64,000 nucleotides of DNA from Sclerodactyla briareus (GCA_026419785.1 JAODTK010001388.1:62001-126000); one strand, 5' to 3'; positions 1 to 12,831 are shown, counted from the stretch's first letter. Numbers and translations are program-made. The notes: generated from the sequence alone by a model not told the origin.

Positions 1-379
1 CTACCCCTTTTTGCCCACACCGGCATTTGTTTCGCATTCATCAGATTTCGTTCACAATTTTGGATATGATGAATTAGAAGAACTTCTTTTTTGCAACACA
101 ACAATTGACTACACAGTTTGCCTGTTGGTGTGCTAGTCGAATTCGGTTTTTCTTACCTGTCTGCATAGACTAGTATCTCCAGATATTAAGAGTTGCCTCA
201 AACGCCGCGACATGGTGTCAGCCTTGGCATGATAGCCCTCGTACTAATCAAAGTGAGGCTTTTTGCTCGAAACGATGATTCTTTAAGGAGGAAATAACAT
301 CCAGAACAAACAGAAACAAAGACAAACTGTTGACCAGTACAACTGTGATGTTACTTTTCGTTGTGATGTTGCGCGATAT
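1..379. other. Unassigned sequence before LINE copy 1
   Basis: I see no gene here. The AT-rich sequence precedes the first alignable part of LINE family A. It could be a more decayed upstream part of the same element (the endonuclease/RT linker), but I could not align it to the second copy at 38.2-38.4 kb. Confidence 0.4.
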
Positions 380-2676
380 ACTATCATCATTAATAAAGGT
401 AATCCGTTTTAAGCATTTTCTCAACAAAATTCCAAGAATGTACTAACTCGCTGCTTGACATATACCCAAAAGAATGGTATCCTCTGTCTGCCATCATTAG
501 CGACATGGATTGGCGTAAATTGTTTGGAAGTACGAAAGCTTTTGACTCTTGGAATGGTTTCATTGAAAAGGTTACGAGGTTATGAAAAAAGTTTACGTTC
601 CTTGGAGTACCGTCGCAGTAAGAACAAGAGGCTTCTTGGATGAATAGGGAAGTTTTCCTGGCCCTCAAACGTAAGCGACATTTATCGCGACTTTATCGTT
701 CTTCTGGTCCTGTCTATCTAGAGCATTTCAATGTTCAGCAAAAGCTTGCCCAGCGTTAGTTTCTGGTGGCTAAACGTGATTTTGAGAGGCAGATTGCCTC
801 TATTCAAGGAGAATCCTCGTGGCATTTTTCTCTTATGTGAGTGGTGGAATCAAAAGTCCAGGACAGCATTGGTCCTTTGATAGCTTCCGACTCGGGTAGT
901 CCAATCATCGATAGCCCAGGAGATTGCTAAGGTTCTCAATATATTTCTCGTCTGTTTTTACTCATGAGAACTTGGATAATTTTGGGGACCTAGTTGTCGG
1001 GGTTTCTCGGCATAGTATTGGTAATAGGGTTCCTCGCCTTGTTTAGTACAGGAAGAAAACTTCCAGAATGCTCAAAGTGAATCAAAGCTTCCTGGTCCTG
1101 ACGGAGTTTATCCTTTCTTACTAAATTCCTTTGCCTACGAGTTGTCTGTTTTCCATTAGCTATTATTTTCATAGCTCGGGCAAGAATGGTTTGTTTCCGG
1201 ATGATTGGAGGAAGCAAATGTTTTCTTCCTATTTTCAGAAGGTAAACGGTCTCTTCCTTAGTAATTACAGGCCAGTCAGTCCTACTATTTTTGTCTGCAA
1301 GGTGTTGGGTCATATGGTCGATTTTTTTAATGAGCATAGTCTGATTAGGGATTCACCACCCCCCCCCCCCCCCCCCCCCCCACCCTCAGCATGGGTTTAG
1401 GGAAAATCGTTCGTGTTTGACTAATCTCTGAATTTATTTGGAAGAGTTTCATGTTTACTGTTGACAACGGCAATGCTATTGATATAATTTTCCCTGGACT
1501 TCAGAAAGCTTTTGACAAGGTTTTCCTCATGCGCGTCTCTTGATCAAGTTGGAGAGCTTGGCATTGAGGGGCATGTCCTTAGTATTCGTGAGTGGCTTCA
1601 TAATAGGGAACACGTTGTCATTAATGGGCGGTCGCCTTCTGTGTCAAAAGGTCACTAGTGGCTGTTCCCCAGGGATCGGTTTCCCCGGCCGTTCCTTTCT
1701 GGCGTATATTGACGATCTTGAAAGTTCTGTTTCCTTCCGAGTACGAAGTTCGCAGACGTACCAAGTTTGTTCGGGCGGTCGGTCGAATGATGATGCTGAA
1801 ATTGTTTCCCTCAAGGGATCTGGATATAAATTTCCAAATGGTCTTCCGAACTGGCAAATTTTTTTCCATGTCGAACACGCGCAAAGTTATGCATGTTGGT
1901 TTTTCCACAATCGCACCTTCCTTCAGTTTAAATGGCCAAAATATCATGGAGGTGATTTCAGAACAAGATCGTGGGGTTTGTTCTGATTCTTCTTTGAAAC
2001 CTTCTAGCAGTGTGCCGAAGCCGCTATAAGAGGTAATTGGATTCTTGGTCTTGATAGACGTCACTTCAGTTTCCTGATAATGATATTGTTGTCAGCTGTG
2101 TAGCAACTGGTGAGACCGCACCTGGATTTCTGTACAAGTGTGGATCCCTTACTTGCAAAAGACAAGCAGGTTCTTGAAAACGGTTCATCGAGGGCAACTA
2201 GCCAATGATTGCGTCTTAAAAATGTTATCCTACGAAGAAGATTAAGGCTGCTCGGTCTAACTACCATGGACTAAAGGCGAATTCGCGGTGACTTGATCCA
2301 GGTTTTCAAACATGTCCATGGCCTCGATGGACTGTCCTTCCACTACTTCTTTGAATTTTCCCATGTTACTGCAAATAGAATCCACTGTCTCAAGCTTCGT
2401 GGCCAGCGCCTGCAGATTGGACCTTCTCGTAAATAGTTCTTCTCGCAGAGAGTGATCAATGAAGTTGGAATTGGCTCCTGAAAATTTGTTTTCTCCTCTA
2501 CGAGTGTGAAATGAGTTCAAAGAACATCTTGATTTATTTTTTCATGAATCACGGGCGAATTTTTGAGTGGCTTGGTTCATTTTTTCTTTCCTGGATTGTT
2601 GTGGCTCCGGGGTCCGTTTATGAGGATTTTGTCCTTCCTGACCCTAATTCACTGAACTAAACTAAATAAACCTAAA
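380..2676 (+). mobile_element. LINE family A, copy 1: 5'-truncated non-LTR retrotransposon with RT
   Basis: This is a non-LTR retrotransposon of the CR1/L2/jockey type, which copies its RNA at a nicked target using a reverse transcriptase. The reading frame is heavily broken, but RT blocks follow in the right order on the plus strand. They are PDGVYPFLL (1091-1120), NYRPVS (1263-1280), a broken RDS..GFR block (about 1348-1402), LDF.KAFDK (about 1496-1520), the 'SGVPQGSV.GP' region (about 1660-1690), YIDDLESS (about 1708-1731) and a FAD(D) box damaged by one deleted base (1749-1760). Downstream come the C-terminal motifs GLDGLS, CLKLRGQRLQIG and FF..RVINEWN. The 3' end is a short non-coding tail ending in repeats of CTAAACTAAA near 2676. 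It aligns closely with the second copy at 38428-38656 plus 43829-45697. No endonuclease or ORF1 is visible upstream, so it is 5' truncated or has diverged there. Confidence 0.88.
1359..1381 (+). repeat. Poly(C) tract interrupting the LINE RT domain
   Basis: A run of 23 C, flanked by ACCA and ACCC, sits inside the conserved RT block. Copy 2 at 44431-44450 reads straight through the same place (GGGATTC then TCAGCGTGGG). About 30 bases are therefore extra in copy 1. See the finding on poly(C). Confidence 0.9.
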
Positions 2677-4346
2677 CACAAGCATTCTACACAGATACAA
2701 GATATACTACATTCATGACTGTGGTATGCCTAACAGATTACATTTTTATTATTGATGAGAAATATTGTTATTTCCATGCTCCGGAAGAGATGAATGGTGT
2801 GTACTTAGCACTTACATGTTGCGAATTTGTCTCCCTAATGAGCTGGATTGTTATGTAAGGTAATGCTTGCACGTAAGTTTAGGTTATTATTAGTATTCGT
2901 GGTTAGTGACTATAGTAACATAGCCGATGATGATGGTGACATTGTTCGATACAGGAATATCCAGCGGCTATTGATAGTAATTTGCGAAGATCACTCGGGA
3001 AAATGCTGTTATTCTCAATTATTGGCACACCACCAGCAGCCCGTTATGAAACCTCTAATTCATGTGTAGCCACTCCAATGTACTCTCGAACTTCTGCAGT
3101 TATGTTCGCTGTAATAAAATGCCCTATTCACTATCTTCTATACTAATTTTATAACTTAGATACGAAGAACAAGACCCATCTGAGTTTTTGTTCTTGTGAA
3201 TTTGTTGCAAACCCTCACGAAAACCTATTCTGAGTTCGTCGGAGAAGTGGACGATCCCATATAGAAGTGTATGGTCCGTGCTCCATACTTGCGACATCTT
3301 GTCGTGTTCGATGTTGGTACGCCAATTTAGTTCCGTATCGGTGGACGTTTTGCGCACATGACCAACAAGGATAAACGATAACCATCCGAACGCTGTAATC
3401 CAGTCTTCGATCTGTTGCTCTCTATCTCATCCCTATGAACCTTACCTTGAATCCTATTTTTCATGTGAAACAAACTGAAACATCGGTCGCTACGTACCTG
3501 CCCTTAAATGCCAAGCTGGTCGATATATAGTGATCTCTTATGAATATTTTGAGGTATTATGCTGATGCCAGCACTGGTAGAAAAACACCAGCATCTCTTG
3601 TTCATCTCCTGAGGCTCTGTGTCGTTTGTTCTAAACTTTTCTGATATTGAAACATGGCATGCCAATTAACCCAGCTTCTTCATTGGTGACCCGCAAGGAA
3701 ACTCAAACCCACCATAATCGTTCCACACACAACCGTACTATGGCAACCAGCACTAGTCAATATAGATGGGATGGTAAAACTCTCATCCGGCTCTTAGTAC
3801 CGATGAGATGAACATTACCTCTATACTACAAGTGAAAGCCGATTACCATATACTATTCTGGAGGCGACAACTGATAGGCCTTGTTTGAAATGCTACACTG
3901 GCTTCAAATTCACCAACAATTGCGGGTAATCAACGGGTGCATCTGCAGGATATATACGCCTCTGCTACCACATAAACACAATCGACAGGTTTTTTTTTAA
4001 TTGAAATAATATAATAATGCAACACAAATCCCAGATTTCATCACATTCATCATTAAAATATATCCCTGTTTACATCGTAGAAACAATCCTAGAGAATGTC
4101 GGTTGGCAATCATATTGGTGGCGCAATCTATACTTCATATGTTATTCTCCACTGTGTCCCTATATCCGGTAATCCACTCCCACCACGCCCCTCAACCACC
4201 CCCCTCCCCCCACCTTTCACCCCTTTCTGATCTCCACTCGTCATGGTCGATGCTTCAACCTCCCTTATTTTTTCAGATGTCTTTCCTCGTGGGGGTCTTG
4301 TTCCTCTGCTCCTCCCCCTTCCCCGGCAGTTATTCAACTGGGCTAT
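2677..4346. other. No gene seen
   Basis: No recognisable coding domain is present on either strand. The longest frames are under 85 codons and have no motif I know. A C-rich stretch lies at about 4180-4320. Confidence 0.5.
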
Positions 4347-4375
4347 GCTAGTTTCCGAACCTGCCGGAAACTAGC
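4347..4375. repeat. 11-bp perfect hairpin beside the (ATCT)n tract
   Basis: GCTAGTTTCCG at 4347-4357 is the exact reverse complement of CGGAAACTAGC at 4365-4375, with a 7-base loop. The microsatellite begins immediately at the right arm. This could be the 3' terminus of a small retroposon, but no body was recognised. Confidence 0.85.
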
Positions 4376-4436
4376 TATCTATCTATCTATCTATCATCTA
4401 TCTATCTATCTAGCTATCTATCTATCTATCTATCAT
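4373..4436. repeat. (ATCT)n microsatellite
   Basis: About 64 bases of tetranucleotide ATCT/CTAT repeat with two or three interruptions (ATC, AGCT). Confidence 0.95.
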
Positions 4437-4987
4437 CCATATCTGTGAACTGTGAACTTCCGAAGACAAGCTCTTCCGAAGACAGCTCTATTCAACAGAC
4501 AAGCTCTAATCTTCTCTATCCGTTCTGTGAACTCTTCTGGCCACCCAAATGCTCGTGCTCCGATTAATCTCGCCCAGACTTGGTCAGCAATGTTTATTGA
4601 CTGATGGGTCATCGTTGACTACTATCGTCAGGTCAAAGGGCACCAAGGGGCACAATGAGCCAAAAGTGAAACTACCAACGCTCCTCCTACCATTTTGTTT
4701 GCACGTGTTGATGATCGCATATTGATGGTCTAATATGCCGTCTTTCGGGGTGCTCGGAACTCTTGATCCAAGGTCTCACTCGGGCCTGAGGACCCATTTC
4801 AGGAAATTTCCAACACAATATACTTGATCTCCCACCACAAGCGTCAATTGATTCAATGTTTGATCCTGGGTAGAAGGCCATTGGGGCTGTCCGCGGCAAT
4901 TTTGGGCCCAGTGCCCAGTTTTTCCGGTGTCCGAGGCTCAGTTTATTACGTAAGCCGTTCCTGATCTGTGAGATTCCGTCCACTTGG
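4437..4987. other. No gene seen
   Basis: A short direct repeat of CTTCCGAAGACA(A)GCTC occurs at about 4457-4490. A 98-codon frame on the minus strand (4687-4983) shows no known motif. Confidence 0.5.
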
Positions 4988-5078
4988 TCCTATTATTCTT
5001 ATTATTATAATTATTATCATTATGATCATTTTTATTAAATTTTATTATTCTATCATTATTATTATTATTATTATTATT
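4988..5078. repeat. (ATT)n-rich low-complexity tract
   Basis: Interrupted ATT/TTA trinucleotide repeats. Its minus-strand translation gives a run of asparagines, which is a repeat artefact and not a gene. Confidence 0.9.
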
Positions 5079-8000
5079 GTTGAATATTCGAAAAAAGGTA
5101 AAAAACTCGGTTAGCGAAAGACGCAAATCTCCCCCGAGGCCCTCATACAGACATAGAAGAGCAATAATGGCATATGAGCATTAGTAATATAAACGGTATA
5201 AAATGCATCGATCCGTTTTGAAAGAGTGAGCGACACATCGAATGCAAAGACCATCTGAGGGGAGCGCCACCATCGGTTGGCGCGCTGCGTACAAAGGAAA
5301 TTTTTAGTCTTTTTCACCTCCTGATCGCCGGAAAACAGCACTTGCCCGACTCATAGCCACCCATCTACATGTGTGATTTGAATAAGTGACAAAAAGTTAT
5401 AATTGTGGCTTACTAAGGTAATTTACCGCATATAACACATGATTTTTTTTATTACCTTTTTCCTACTCTGGCCCGTTTGCGTGGGATCAAGGGGTCTGCC
5501 CAACCTTACAGTAGGAAAAAAAAAATCGAAGGGAAGAGCCATAAGCGTACGGGACCATTCCAATCGAGGACAGTAATATTCAGCCGAAAATTTTTACAGT
5601 CAGTCACGTCAAGACACCAGCGCGCGCGAGCGCGCGAAATTTGTTGCTATTTTCCCGGGTATTTTATCGAAAAAAGTCGCATACAAATTCAGGCATGTTT
5701 CACTTTGATTTTTTCCTTTCGCAATTTTCCACGAAATTTTCTCATAAAAAACGGGTGGGGGGGCAGTCTGCTCCCAGGGCTTCTGAATTATTCGAGTGAA
5801 CAAATGATTCGAAGCATTACATCCCGCATATTCACAACGCCGGTAGGAAAACGCTATTGAAAATGATGTTCTTTGCTATCTATTTAAAATTCGAGCACTC
5901 GGTATAGAACCTGGGTAACCCTTGACTTCGGCCTTAAATAAATAAAAAGGTGGGTCCAGAATCTTCACCATGTGGTCCGCTCCTGGATTTAGTGGACTTG
6001 TAAACAATTTTCCACGCGTTCGTGTTCGGTCGTTAGACCTAATTTGGATCAGTTTAAGATCGACTCATCAATTTATGATTAGCACCTGTGAACCACGTAT
6101 CCGCACACCCCTATAATAAATTCATGACACAGGAGCCAACGTTACGCTTCACATCAGGTATCAGTAAATGGGCAGAACAACTTGACCGACTAAAAAAAGG
6201 TTATTGAATTTCACTGCAATTATTATGCACACTTATTCAGTACTGATGCGGCGCGAAATTCGGCCTCTAAATCCATAATTAAAAATCTAATTTTACTTTG
6301 CGCAAATTTCTTCCATTATTTCCAATTCGGGTATCTTTCGATTCGTGTTTTCCACTCCTCAAATATCCTGACACCCGGCCGACCCAGTCTCGAAAGTGAC
6401 TGATTTTGCCCTATGTTGTTCTGTACGCATCGTGATATATAGATTTACAATGTCACCTAACTTGGTTGACAAAATGAATGAAATAAATGTTTGCCAATTG
6501 GGCAATATACGGTGTATCCATAGGACTATTTCCAATCCCAGGATTCAGCATGGTGCAGTCTTCGTGGCGTCGTGACCCTTAACTTTTTTGGAAGTCCCTC
6601 GTACATATGTTGTTTTCACTCTTGACCACCCTGGGACCCTCAACTTTCAACCAGAAAATTGCCCCCTTTGACTACTACTCAAGCCAATGTTATGCCATTG
6701 CAAGCTTGTTGGTCCTCAGGCATTCGTAGGCGACTGCAGAATAATAAATTCGAAAGATAAAAGTGCTGATGAGCCCCGCTGGCTAGGCGTACTGGACCCG
6801 TCTGTTTTAGCAGAACATGTTTGGCTAAACGATCAGAAAAGGGCGCCCCGCGTGCGAAGAAGCGCGCGAAAAATTGTGCATGTTTCCCGGGCCTTGATTA
6901 AAAATTCAGGCTGGTCAGCGGACCTTTTGGCAATTCCCTTCACTTTTGCACTTTTGCCTGTGTCCATATTTTCCCCTAATTATGTCAATTTTTGGCCCGA
7001 ATTTTTTGTCCAAATCTCAGAATAACGTTGCGCTCTGCAAAGGGCTTACGCAATTTGGTAAGTCTGAGCCAGAGTCAAAGCAGTGTGGATTTACAATTAA
7101 TGAAGAATTGTTATCAAACTATGTAGCCTGGTTACTCTGTCCAGCCTGTTGGCGTAACTCAAATTGATTTATTGGGCGAAGGTATTTTCGGCCTGCGAAT
7201 TCTAAGTGCCAGTGCTTTCTTGTTGCGAAGAAAGGAAAACTTAGACTCCGTCCGGAGGTCTAGATTTAGGTTTCACTCTGTCGCAGCAGTGACGTAACCT
7301 TTTGACTAGGCGAAGGCCAACGTTTATTAGGAGAGTGAGAGGGTCCAGTCAGGCACGGTTTACCCGTCCCCTCTGAAAGTTTTGGCTTTAAGGTGCAAAT
7401 TCATGCTCTAAAATGGTGATTTGTTTTTTTGGGGGGGGCGAAAATGTGTCGACCACCACCAAGGGCTGAGCAATTAAGTCTCTCTTTTTGGTTATTGGCC
7501 TGAAGCCTACCGTTCCATTGGCCAACCTCATTTGGGGTCCCGGGAGAAGGCCTGGAAGTCAGACGCGGTTAGCCCATTCTAGAGACCCAGGTTATCAATG
7601 TCCTTTTTTGGTTGGTTGCCTCGTACCCGTTTGTTCGACGGAAATTTTGACTGAAAATCACAAAGTTGTTCGAATTTTGTTTGCATTCAAGTCATGATAT
7701 AGAACACAACAAAAGTCGAAAGGGTGCTAATTTCGCAGCGGTTCCTGGTAATAGTCCTGTGATTTGAAAAAATGCTCTCATGTTTGCTAGAATTATACAT
7801 TTCTTGCTGGGGTTTTGTTAACATAACATATTCATTCTATATAGCAGCGCATTATCAATGAGGGAATTCTCTACGTGCTCCACAATTGTTTTGCTGTCTC
7901 GTTTCGGATCATGAGCCACGGACTGTTTTTGTTGAAAGTGGGCAGTGCAAATATATATTGTTCAAATTGGAGTCAACTCGTCCTACGATGCCTCAGCTGG

Positions 8001-8781
8001 CTAAGTGCAATTCTAAACATTTGTAAAAATTTGTCCCCGAATTACAAATTGCACTCAAAACTTTTTGCACGGATGCTCATATCTATCGTGCACGTGCTCT
8101 AGCGTACTGACAGCGACACAACCACCAGGATTAACCAAAGCTGGGTCGAATTTTTTTGCATATTTTCTTGGACATCGATGAATCACAACGTTCCAAACTT
8201 GACAAGATTACCATTTTTGCTCCACAATCGCGCTTTCGACGACAGAAGAAATCGGCAAATGTTCTGAACATTTTGGCCATTTCGATCCACTGTGGCACGT
8301 GTTGTAGCCTGAATTGTGGCCCTATTCTTCTTTTTGCCCAACGGTTGCTCCCTCGACCTGCCAACTTGCGTTTAAAATTCCATAGGTGTTGGAGCATCCT
8401 GACTCCTCATCCGCCTTGTTGCCAACGCCGCTTCGTGTTATAACCAATGGACTTTTAATTGTGAAACTATCTACCTTTGTTTTTTTTAAAAAAACAAATG
8501 GAATAATCTCACTTATGTTTCTGAGTGAGGAAAATGGGCATAAAAGCTACACTCGCCAGAATATAACCTTCAAAATGCATCGCTCACGACACCTATAGAA
8601 GCAACCATTTTACAAAGTCGTCTGCGCGCGCGCGCGCGGAAATTTTTTTGACATCGGGTCGGAATAAACGCCACTGTGGTCTTTGAAAGGCGGCTTTCTC
8701 AATATTTTTCCCCACACATCCACTGTAACTCGGATTACGTGTATAACGGACATTACTCCTCGTCTTTCATCGCGATCAACA
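5079..8781. other. No gene seen; GC-core repeats
   Basis: No coding domain was recognised. Two places have an alternating CG core (about 5613-5636 and 6850-6872), followed by A/T-rich 'gaaattt' and then TTTCCCGGG and 'aaattcaggc'. They look like related copies of one short interspersed repeat. Other frames here are short and motif-free. Confidence 0.45.
8626..8640. repeat. (CG)n core
   Basis: An alternating GCGCGC run of about 14 bases followed by GGAAATTTTTTT. It resembles the GC cores at 5.6, 6.85, 16.0, 33.06 and 33.95 kb. Confidence 0.8.
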
Positions 8782-8827
8782 AAGTGGGGGGACATTTGAT
8801 ATGATGTCCCCCCACTTCCGGAAGTGG
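8782..8827. repeat. Overlapping hairpin and palindrome
   Basis: AAGTGGGGGGACAT (8782-8795) and ATGTCCCCCCACTT (8804-8817) are a perfect 14-bp inverted repeat with an 8-base loop. The right arm also forms part of a second perfect palindrome, CCACTTCCGGAAGTGG (8812-8827). The two foldings share CCACTT and exclude each other. Confidence 0.9.
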
Positions 8828-8899
8828 ATCGCCGGGCCCCATGGTAAAGGTAACAAAACAATACTGTACAATAGTAAAGTGAGGAGAAACAATCCTTCA

Positions 8900-10110
8900 A
8901 GAGTTTTAGAATCTTTAATAATGTGAAACTGTCATTTAAACTGTTAATTTCGGTTCATTTCATTTTCCACATTGCAGCCAGTATAATAAACGTTCTCTGT
9001 GATGTTCGTTGTGCCCCCTGGTAAATGAAGCTTTGTCTTCGAAGATCTAGGGAACGGAATGGCCTCCCTACTAAATATGAATATATCTACATGTGCGTGG
9101 GGTTCTTCATGACTTGTAGTCATTGGGATAGCCTTTTCGCCACTGTTTCTCATATCAACGCTGTCCCATTTTCATATGTTGCCATGTTAGAATACTATCT
9201 TGTCTAACTCGTAGGAGCTTCTCACAAGAGTGTCATCAACTTTGGTGTGGAGAGAACTTCCGTTCCCCAGTTCGTTTGTTTTTGTCATTAACACACCAGC
9301 ATAGTTTTGTCTTCTCTGCATTCCGTACCATTTTGTTTCCGTTAAACCAATTTGGATGATTGATACATCTTCTTCTAACTCATGATGAAACTCTTGATAC
9401 ATTTGTACTTTGTAGGTGTTATGCAGATGTCATCTGCATACATATCTGCCTGGCAGTGTTGCAGGTTTGCATCCATATCATTGATGAAATCAGGAAAAGT
9501 AACGGCCCGAGAATAGATCATTGAGGTACTCCAGAAGTTACTTTTATTGGCAAGGAAGTACATTTTTCCCATACTACATTGTTCTCTTCCCTATAACTAT
9601 ATTTGATAAAATTCTAAACATGGAATAGAATTATCTGAGAGTCCATATAAGGCTCACTTTTTTAGTAATACGGTCGATGCTTTTTAAGACAGATCATATC
9701 AAGTCCCCACCCCCCCTCGTCGATGGCTGAACATGTTTTTCGAGAATTTTTGATAGGATTATGAGACCGATTGTTCTGTAATTTAACTAACAGCTAAAAA
9801 CTAACCTAGACTGGTATAACCTTGGCCCTTTTCCATTCTGAGGGGATATGTGTGTTCGTACTTTTGTTCACAATGTGATCTCAACTACATGCAGTTTCAT
9901 CTGCGGCATTTTTAATGATATTTGCGCTATTTCCATCCAGCCAGTGGGCTTTAATGAGTATCCATAGTTTTCAGTGACTTCATAACAAAGTCGTTGGACA
10001 CTGGTGGAATGCACATCGGGCGGCTTCCATAGCAGACACATAATCTTCACCTTTTTCCATACATAGCTGAACATTACCTTCACGTTCGTCAGTAGATTGG
10101 AAACGCATTC
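8900..10110 (-). mobile_element. Decayed non-LTR retrotransposon RT (YADD type)
   Basis: On the minus strand, reading from about 10110 down to 8900, RT blocks appear in order. First is a fingers region with 'HIPSEWKRAKVIPV' (about 9835-9800). Next is a degenerate NYR-I-L--L---KILEK block (about 9780-9730). The catalytic box follows as FINDMD..LQHCQADMYADD, with MYADD at 9443-9429. After it comes W..ENKMV.N.EKTK (about 9350-9310). The order and spacing match the RT of CR1/L2-like LINEs, though stops and frameshifts are frequent. It differs from family A in wording, so it is a separate family. No endonuclease was seen upstream. It is inactive. Confidence 0.75.
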
Positions 10111-11384
10111 GGAATGTCATAGGTTATACTTCCTACTTCTTCCCCATTTATAACCAACTATTTGAGACCTTTGATTGTTTTGTTTTTTTCGTTCAGTATA
10201 TTCGTTTGCGAACTTTATGGTATTTATTCTATGAACTACTGTTGTTCCCTAATAGCGGCCCAACATAATAGTTTTCCCCATTCCAGGGATTCCTGTTCCA
10301 CGCTCAAAGCGGTCCACAATACAGGACAAAAACGCTGGTAGCCAGAGCGGTCAGAAGCGAACAGTGATTATGATATGAAAAAGTCCTTGTGAAAGAAGCA
10401 AACCAGGATCCTCCGTAAACACACACCCCCGCAACAATTGGTACTGATGCACTGCGACGTTGAATGCCTAACTGAATTTCGCTACCCCCCCCCCCCCCAA
10501 ACTGTTCCGATGTCACCTGAAAATCAGTTTAGAAATGGGGAGAGTCGCCTGTGAACATATATTTTATACATTTTTTTCATACATTTTTAACCACATATTA
10601 GCAACTAATGTGGGAATCGATTGATGCTGCTCGGTTTCCCCCCCCCCCCCCCCTCGCTTGAAAGTCGCTAAAATCCCTACCACTTTTAGCCGAACGTGTG
10701 GTCGTCGTAAATCGTATCGCGTGCGCCCTCTTTTCTCACGTAATTCCAATTTTCCGACAAAAGCTGTCTAAAAAGTAGAATTAACGGAGCATTTCTCCAC
10801 AACGCAATCACCCATGCTTGCCTAACTTTCCCCCGAAATATTTCGATTTCACATGCGAAAGGTAGCACCTGGCCGGGTGGTTAGGATCAACGGTACGAAA
10901 TGGCAATGGAGATAAATGGCCGCTGCTGCGTGTACTACAGACCTTGGACTTGAACAAAGCGAATCTCGACAAGCGTTATAGCTATGAAAGTCGAAACGTC
11001 TTGATAGCTGCGGACTGCAAAATTCCTGTGGCGAGTACACGGCATGTTCTTCAACAATCCACATTTATTGTTTGTTCACATTTAATTGACCTTTACTGAC
11101 AATTGTCATAAACCCTGGAACATGTTTCCCCATTGGCCAATATTTGCTATACAGTGACTAAGCACAAAGTACTCACCTAAATCATTCCTAGGCCTGTATA
11201 TTAGCTACATATAGGCCATACCCAACAGAACTCAACATACATGTGAAAACAACTCTCTTTCTGGGTCACCAGCCAACAATTTAGAGCGAGATGTGTTGAG
11301 AGACAATCATTTCCCCCAGAACAATAGGTTTTATTGTCAACTAGGCTGCAGACCTGGACCTATGACAGCGACGGAAAGGATGAT
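10111..11384. other. No gene seen; two poly(C) runs
   Basis: There is no recognised domain. C runs of 14 (10485-10498) and 16 (10638-10653) bases lie 140 bp apart. Confidence 0.5.
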
Positions 11385-11880
11385 CTGCGGAGGGATGGAG
11401 TAATTAAACAAACCTCTCTCTCACACTGTCACAGAGAGCTGGCTCAAGTTGGAAATTGGGGTAATTATTTGGATTTAATTAAATCTAATCAGACTATGCA
11501 AACATAATGTACTTCCTCCTAGCCATTGGCATGCTCCATCCACCCACCAAGTTTCAACCTGATTGCATGTGGCGGTTTCATAATTACGAATGAAGACTTA
11601 TTTCGGGGTAATGACTTGATTTAATTCAAAATTCATCGCACTATGCGAACAAAAATTCCACAGCCTAGCCGTGGCATGCTTCCATCCACCGGCCACCACT
11701 TCAACTTGATCGCATGTACGGTTCATAATTTACGAATGAACGTGACGAACAAGACGGACGAACGAACGAACGAACGAACGAACGAACGAACGAACGAACG
11801 AACGAACGAACGAACGGAGAGACATGACGACTTGCAGAGCTGCTTACCCGCAGCTAAAAATGCAAAGTATCTAAGATGAG
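11385..11880 (+). repeat. Interspersed repeat family R1, copy 1, with internal duplication
   Basis: Two adjacent ~130-bp blocks share the pattern 'ctatgcaaac ... gcatgctccatccaccc ... caacctgatcgcatgt ... tacgaatgaa'. They are followed by an (ACGA)n tract and a terminal 'gcagagctgcttac..gcagct'. A second copy lies at about 23760-24025. The class is unknown; it could be a non-coding DNA element or SINE-like. Confidence 0.75.
11753..11816. repeat. (ACGA)n microsatellite
   Basis: About 64 bases of near-perfect ACGA repeats inside the R1 element. The frame through it gives a TNER repeat that is not a gene. Confidence 0.95.
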
Positions 11881-12419
11881 AATAACATCAAGTAGAAGGA
11901 ATCAGGTTATCCCAGTGAGGGACGAGTGATGTCAGTGGAATGAAAGCTCGGGTGGGGGTTTGTTTCTTGGAATGAAGGCCGGGATGAGGAGTAGAAGTAT
12001 AGGTGTGTAGAGGACAGATTGTCCTAAATAACCTGGAAAGAGTGGGACAATTGAGTCGTCATATGGGAAAATTGGAGAATTTCACAGCACACGATCGCTA
12101 ATGATAGCCTATTTCAATGTAGTGGTGGACTATGTTGGTGTAACATACGTCCCTGCATATTTGGGAGACATGGTCAATTGACATAATGGGTGGGTGTCAT
12201 TAGACTGGAAAGCACATCTTTGAACGAATACTGAGGCGCGTCGGCAGGAATTCTTACACCTTCTTGGCAGTTTTATAGGTCTATTAGTCTCCCGTATGGG
12301 AGTGCGCCTCAACGTGGGTGTATTGGAGCCATCAATAAAAGCCAAGCAGGCAAAGTGGAGTAGGGTACACAACTTAAATTATCTTTGATTTACTTGCCTG
12401 GCGAAGGATTTGCTGGCGA
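11881..12419. other. No gene seen
   Basis: No coding motif was recognised on either strand. Confidence 0.5.
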
Positions 12420-12831
12420 AAAAGGATTAGTACCAAATTAGCAGTTCAGGTTTGTAGGAAAGGGTCAGGAAGAAAATGAGTTATTACGAACGGCCCTGAA
12501 ACCACAACAACCAAGGAAGGAGAACAGCGGAACTAAAATAATTCTCTCACAATTCCCGAAAAACACGTCGAGACTGTTCTTGAAGGCATTAACACTCTTA
12601 GATAGAATAACATCTGCAGGGAGGCTATTCCACTCATTAATAACATTTTGCGAAGAAAGAAATCTTTCGAATGTTTAATCTGCAGCGTTTACCACGAAGC
12701 TTGAGACAATAGCCCCCACTACAGGTAACATTGGAAACTTCAACGTAGTCATGGACAATTTGTGGTGCCTCTTGATCAACATTGATGTGATTGTCGAGAG
12801 CGATTTGCATCACCCCCCCCCCCTCATACAT
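12420..12831 (-). mobile_element. LINE 3'-end fragment (family A-like)
   Basis: Read on the minus strand from 12831 to 12420, it has the C-terminal LINE motif CLKLRGKRCRLNIRK, then FF..VINEWNSLP, VNAFKNSLD and a short 3' UTR containing 'CCTTCCTTGG' and 'CTTCCTGACCC'-like words. This is the same order as the family A 3' ends at 2.4-2.67 and 45.4-45.7 kb, but diverged. Only the last ~400 bp are present, as expected of 5'-truncated insertions. A poly(C) run (12813-12823) lies at its 5' edge. Confidence 0.75.
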
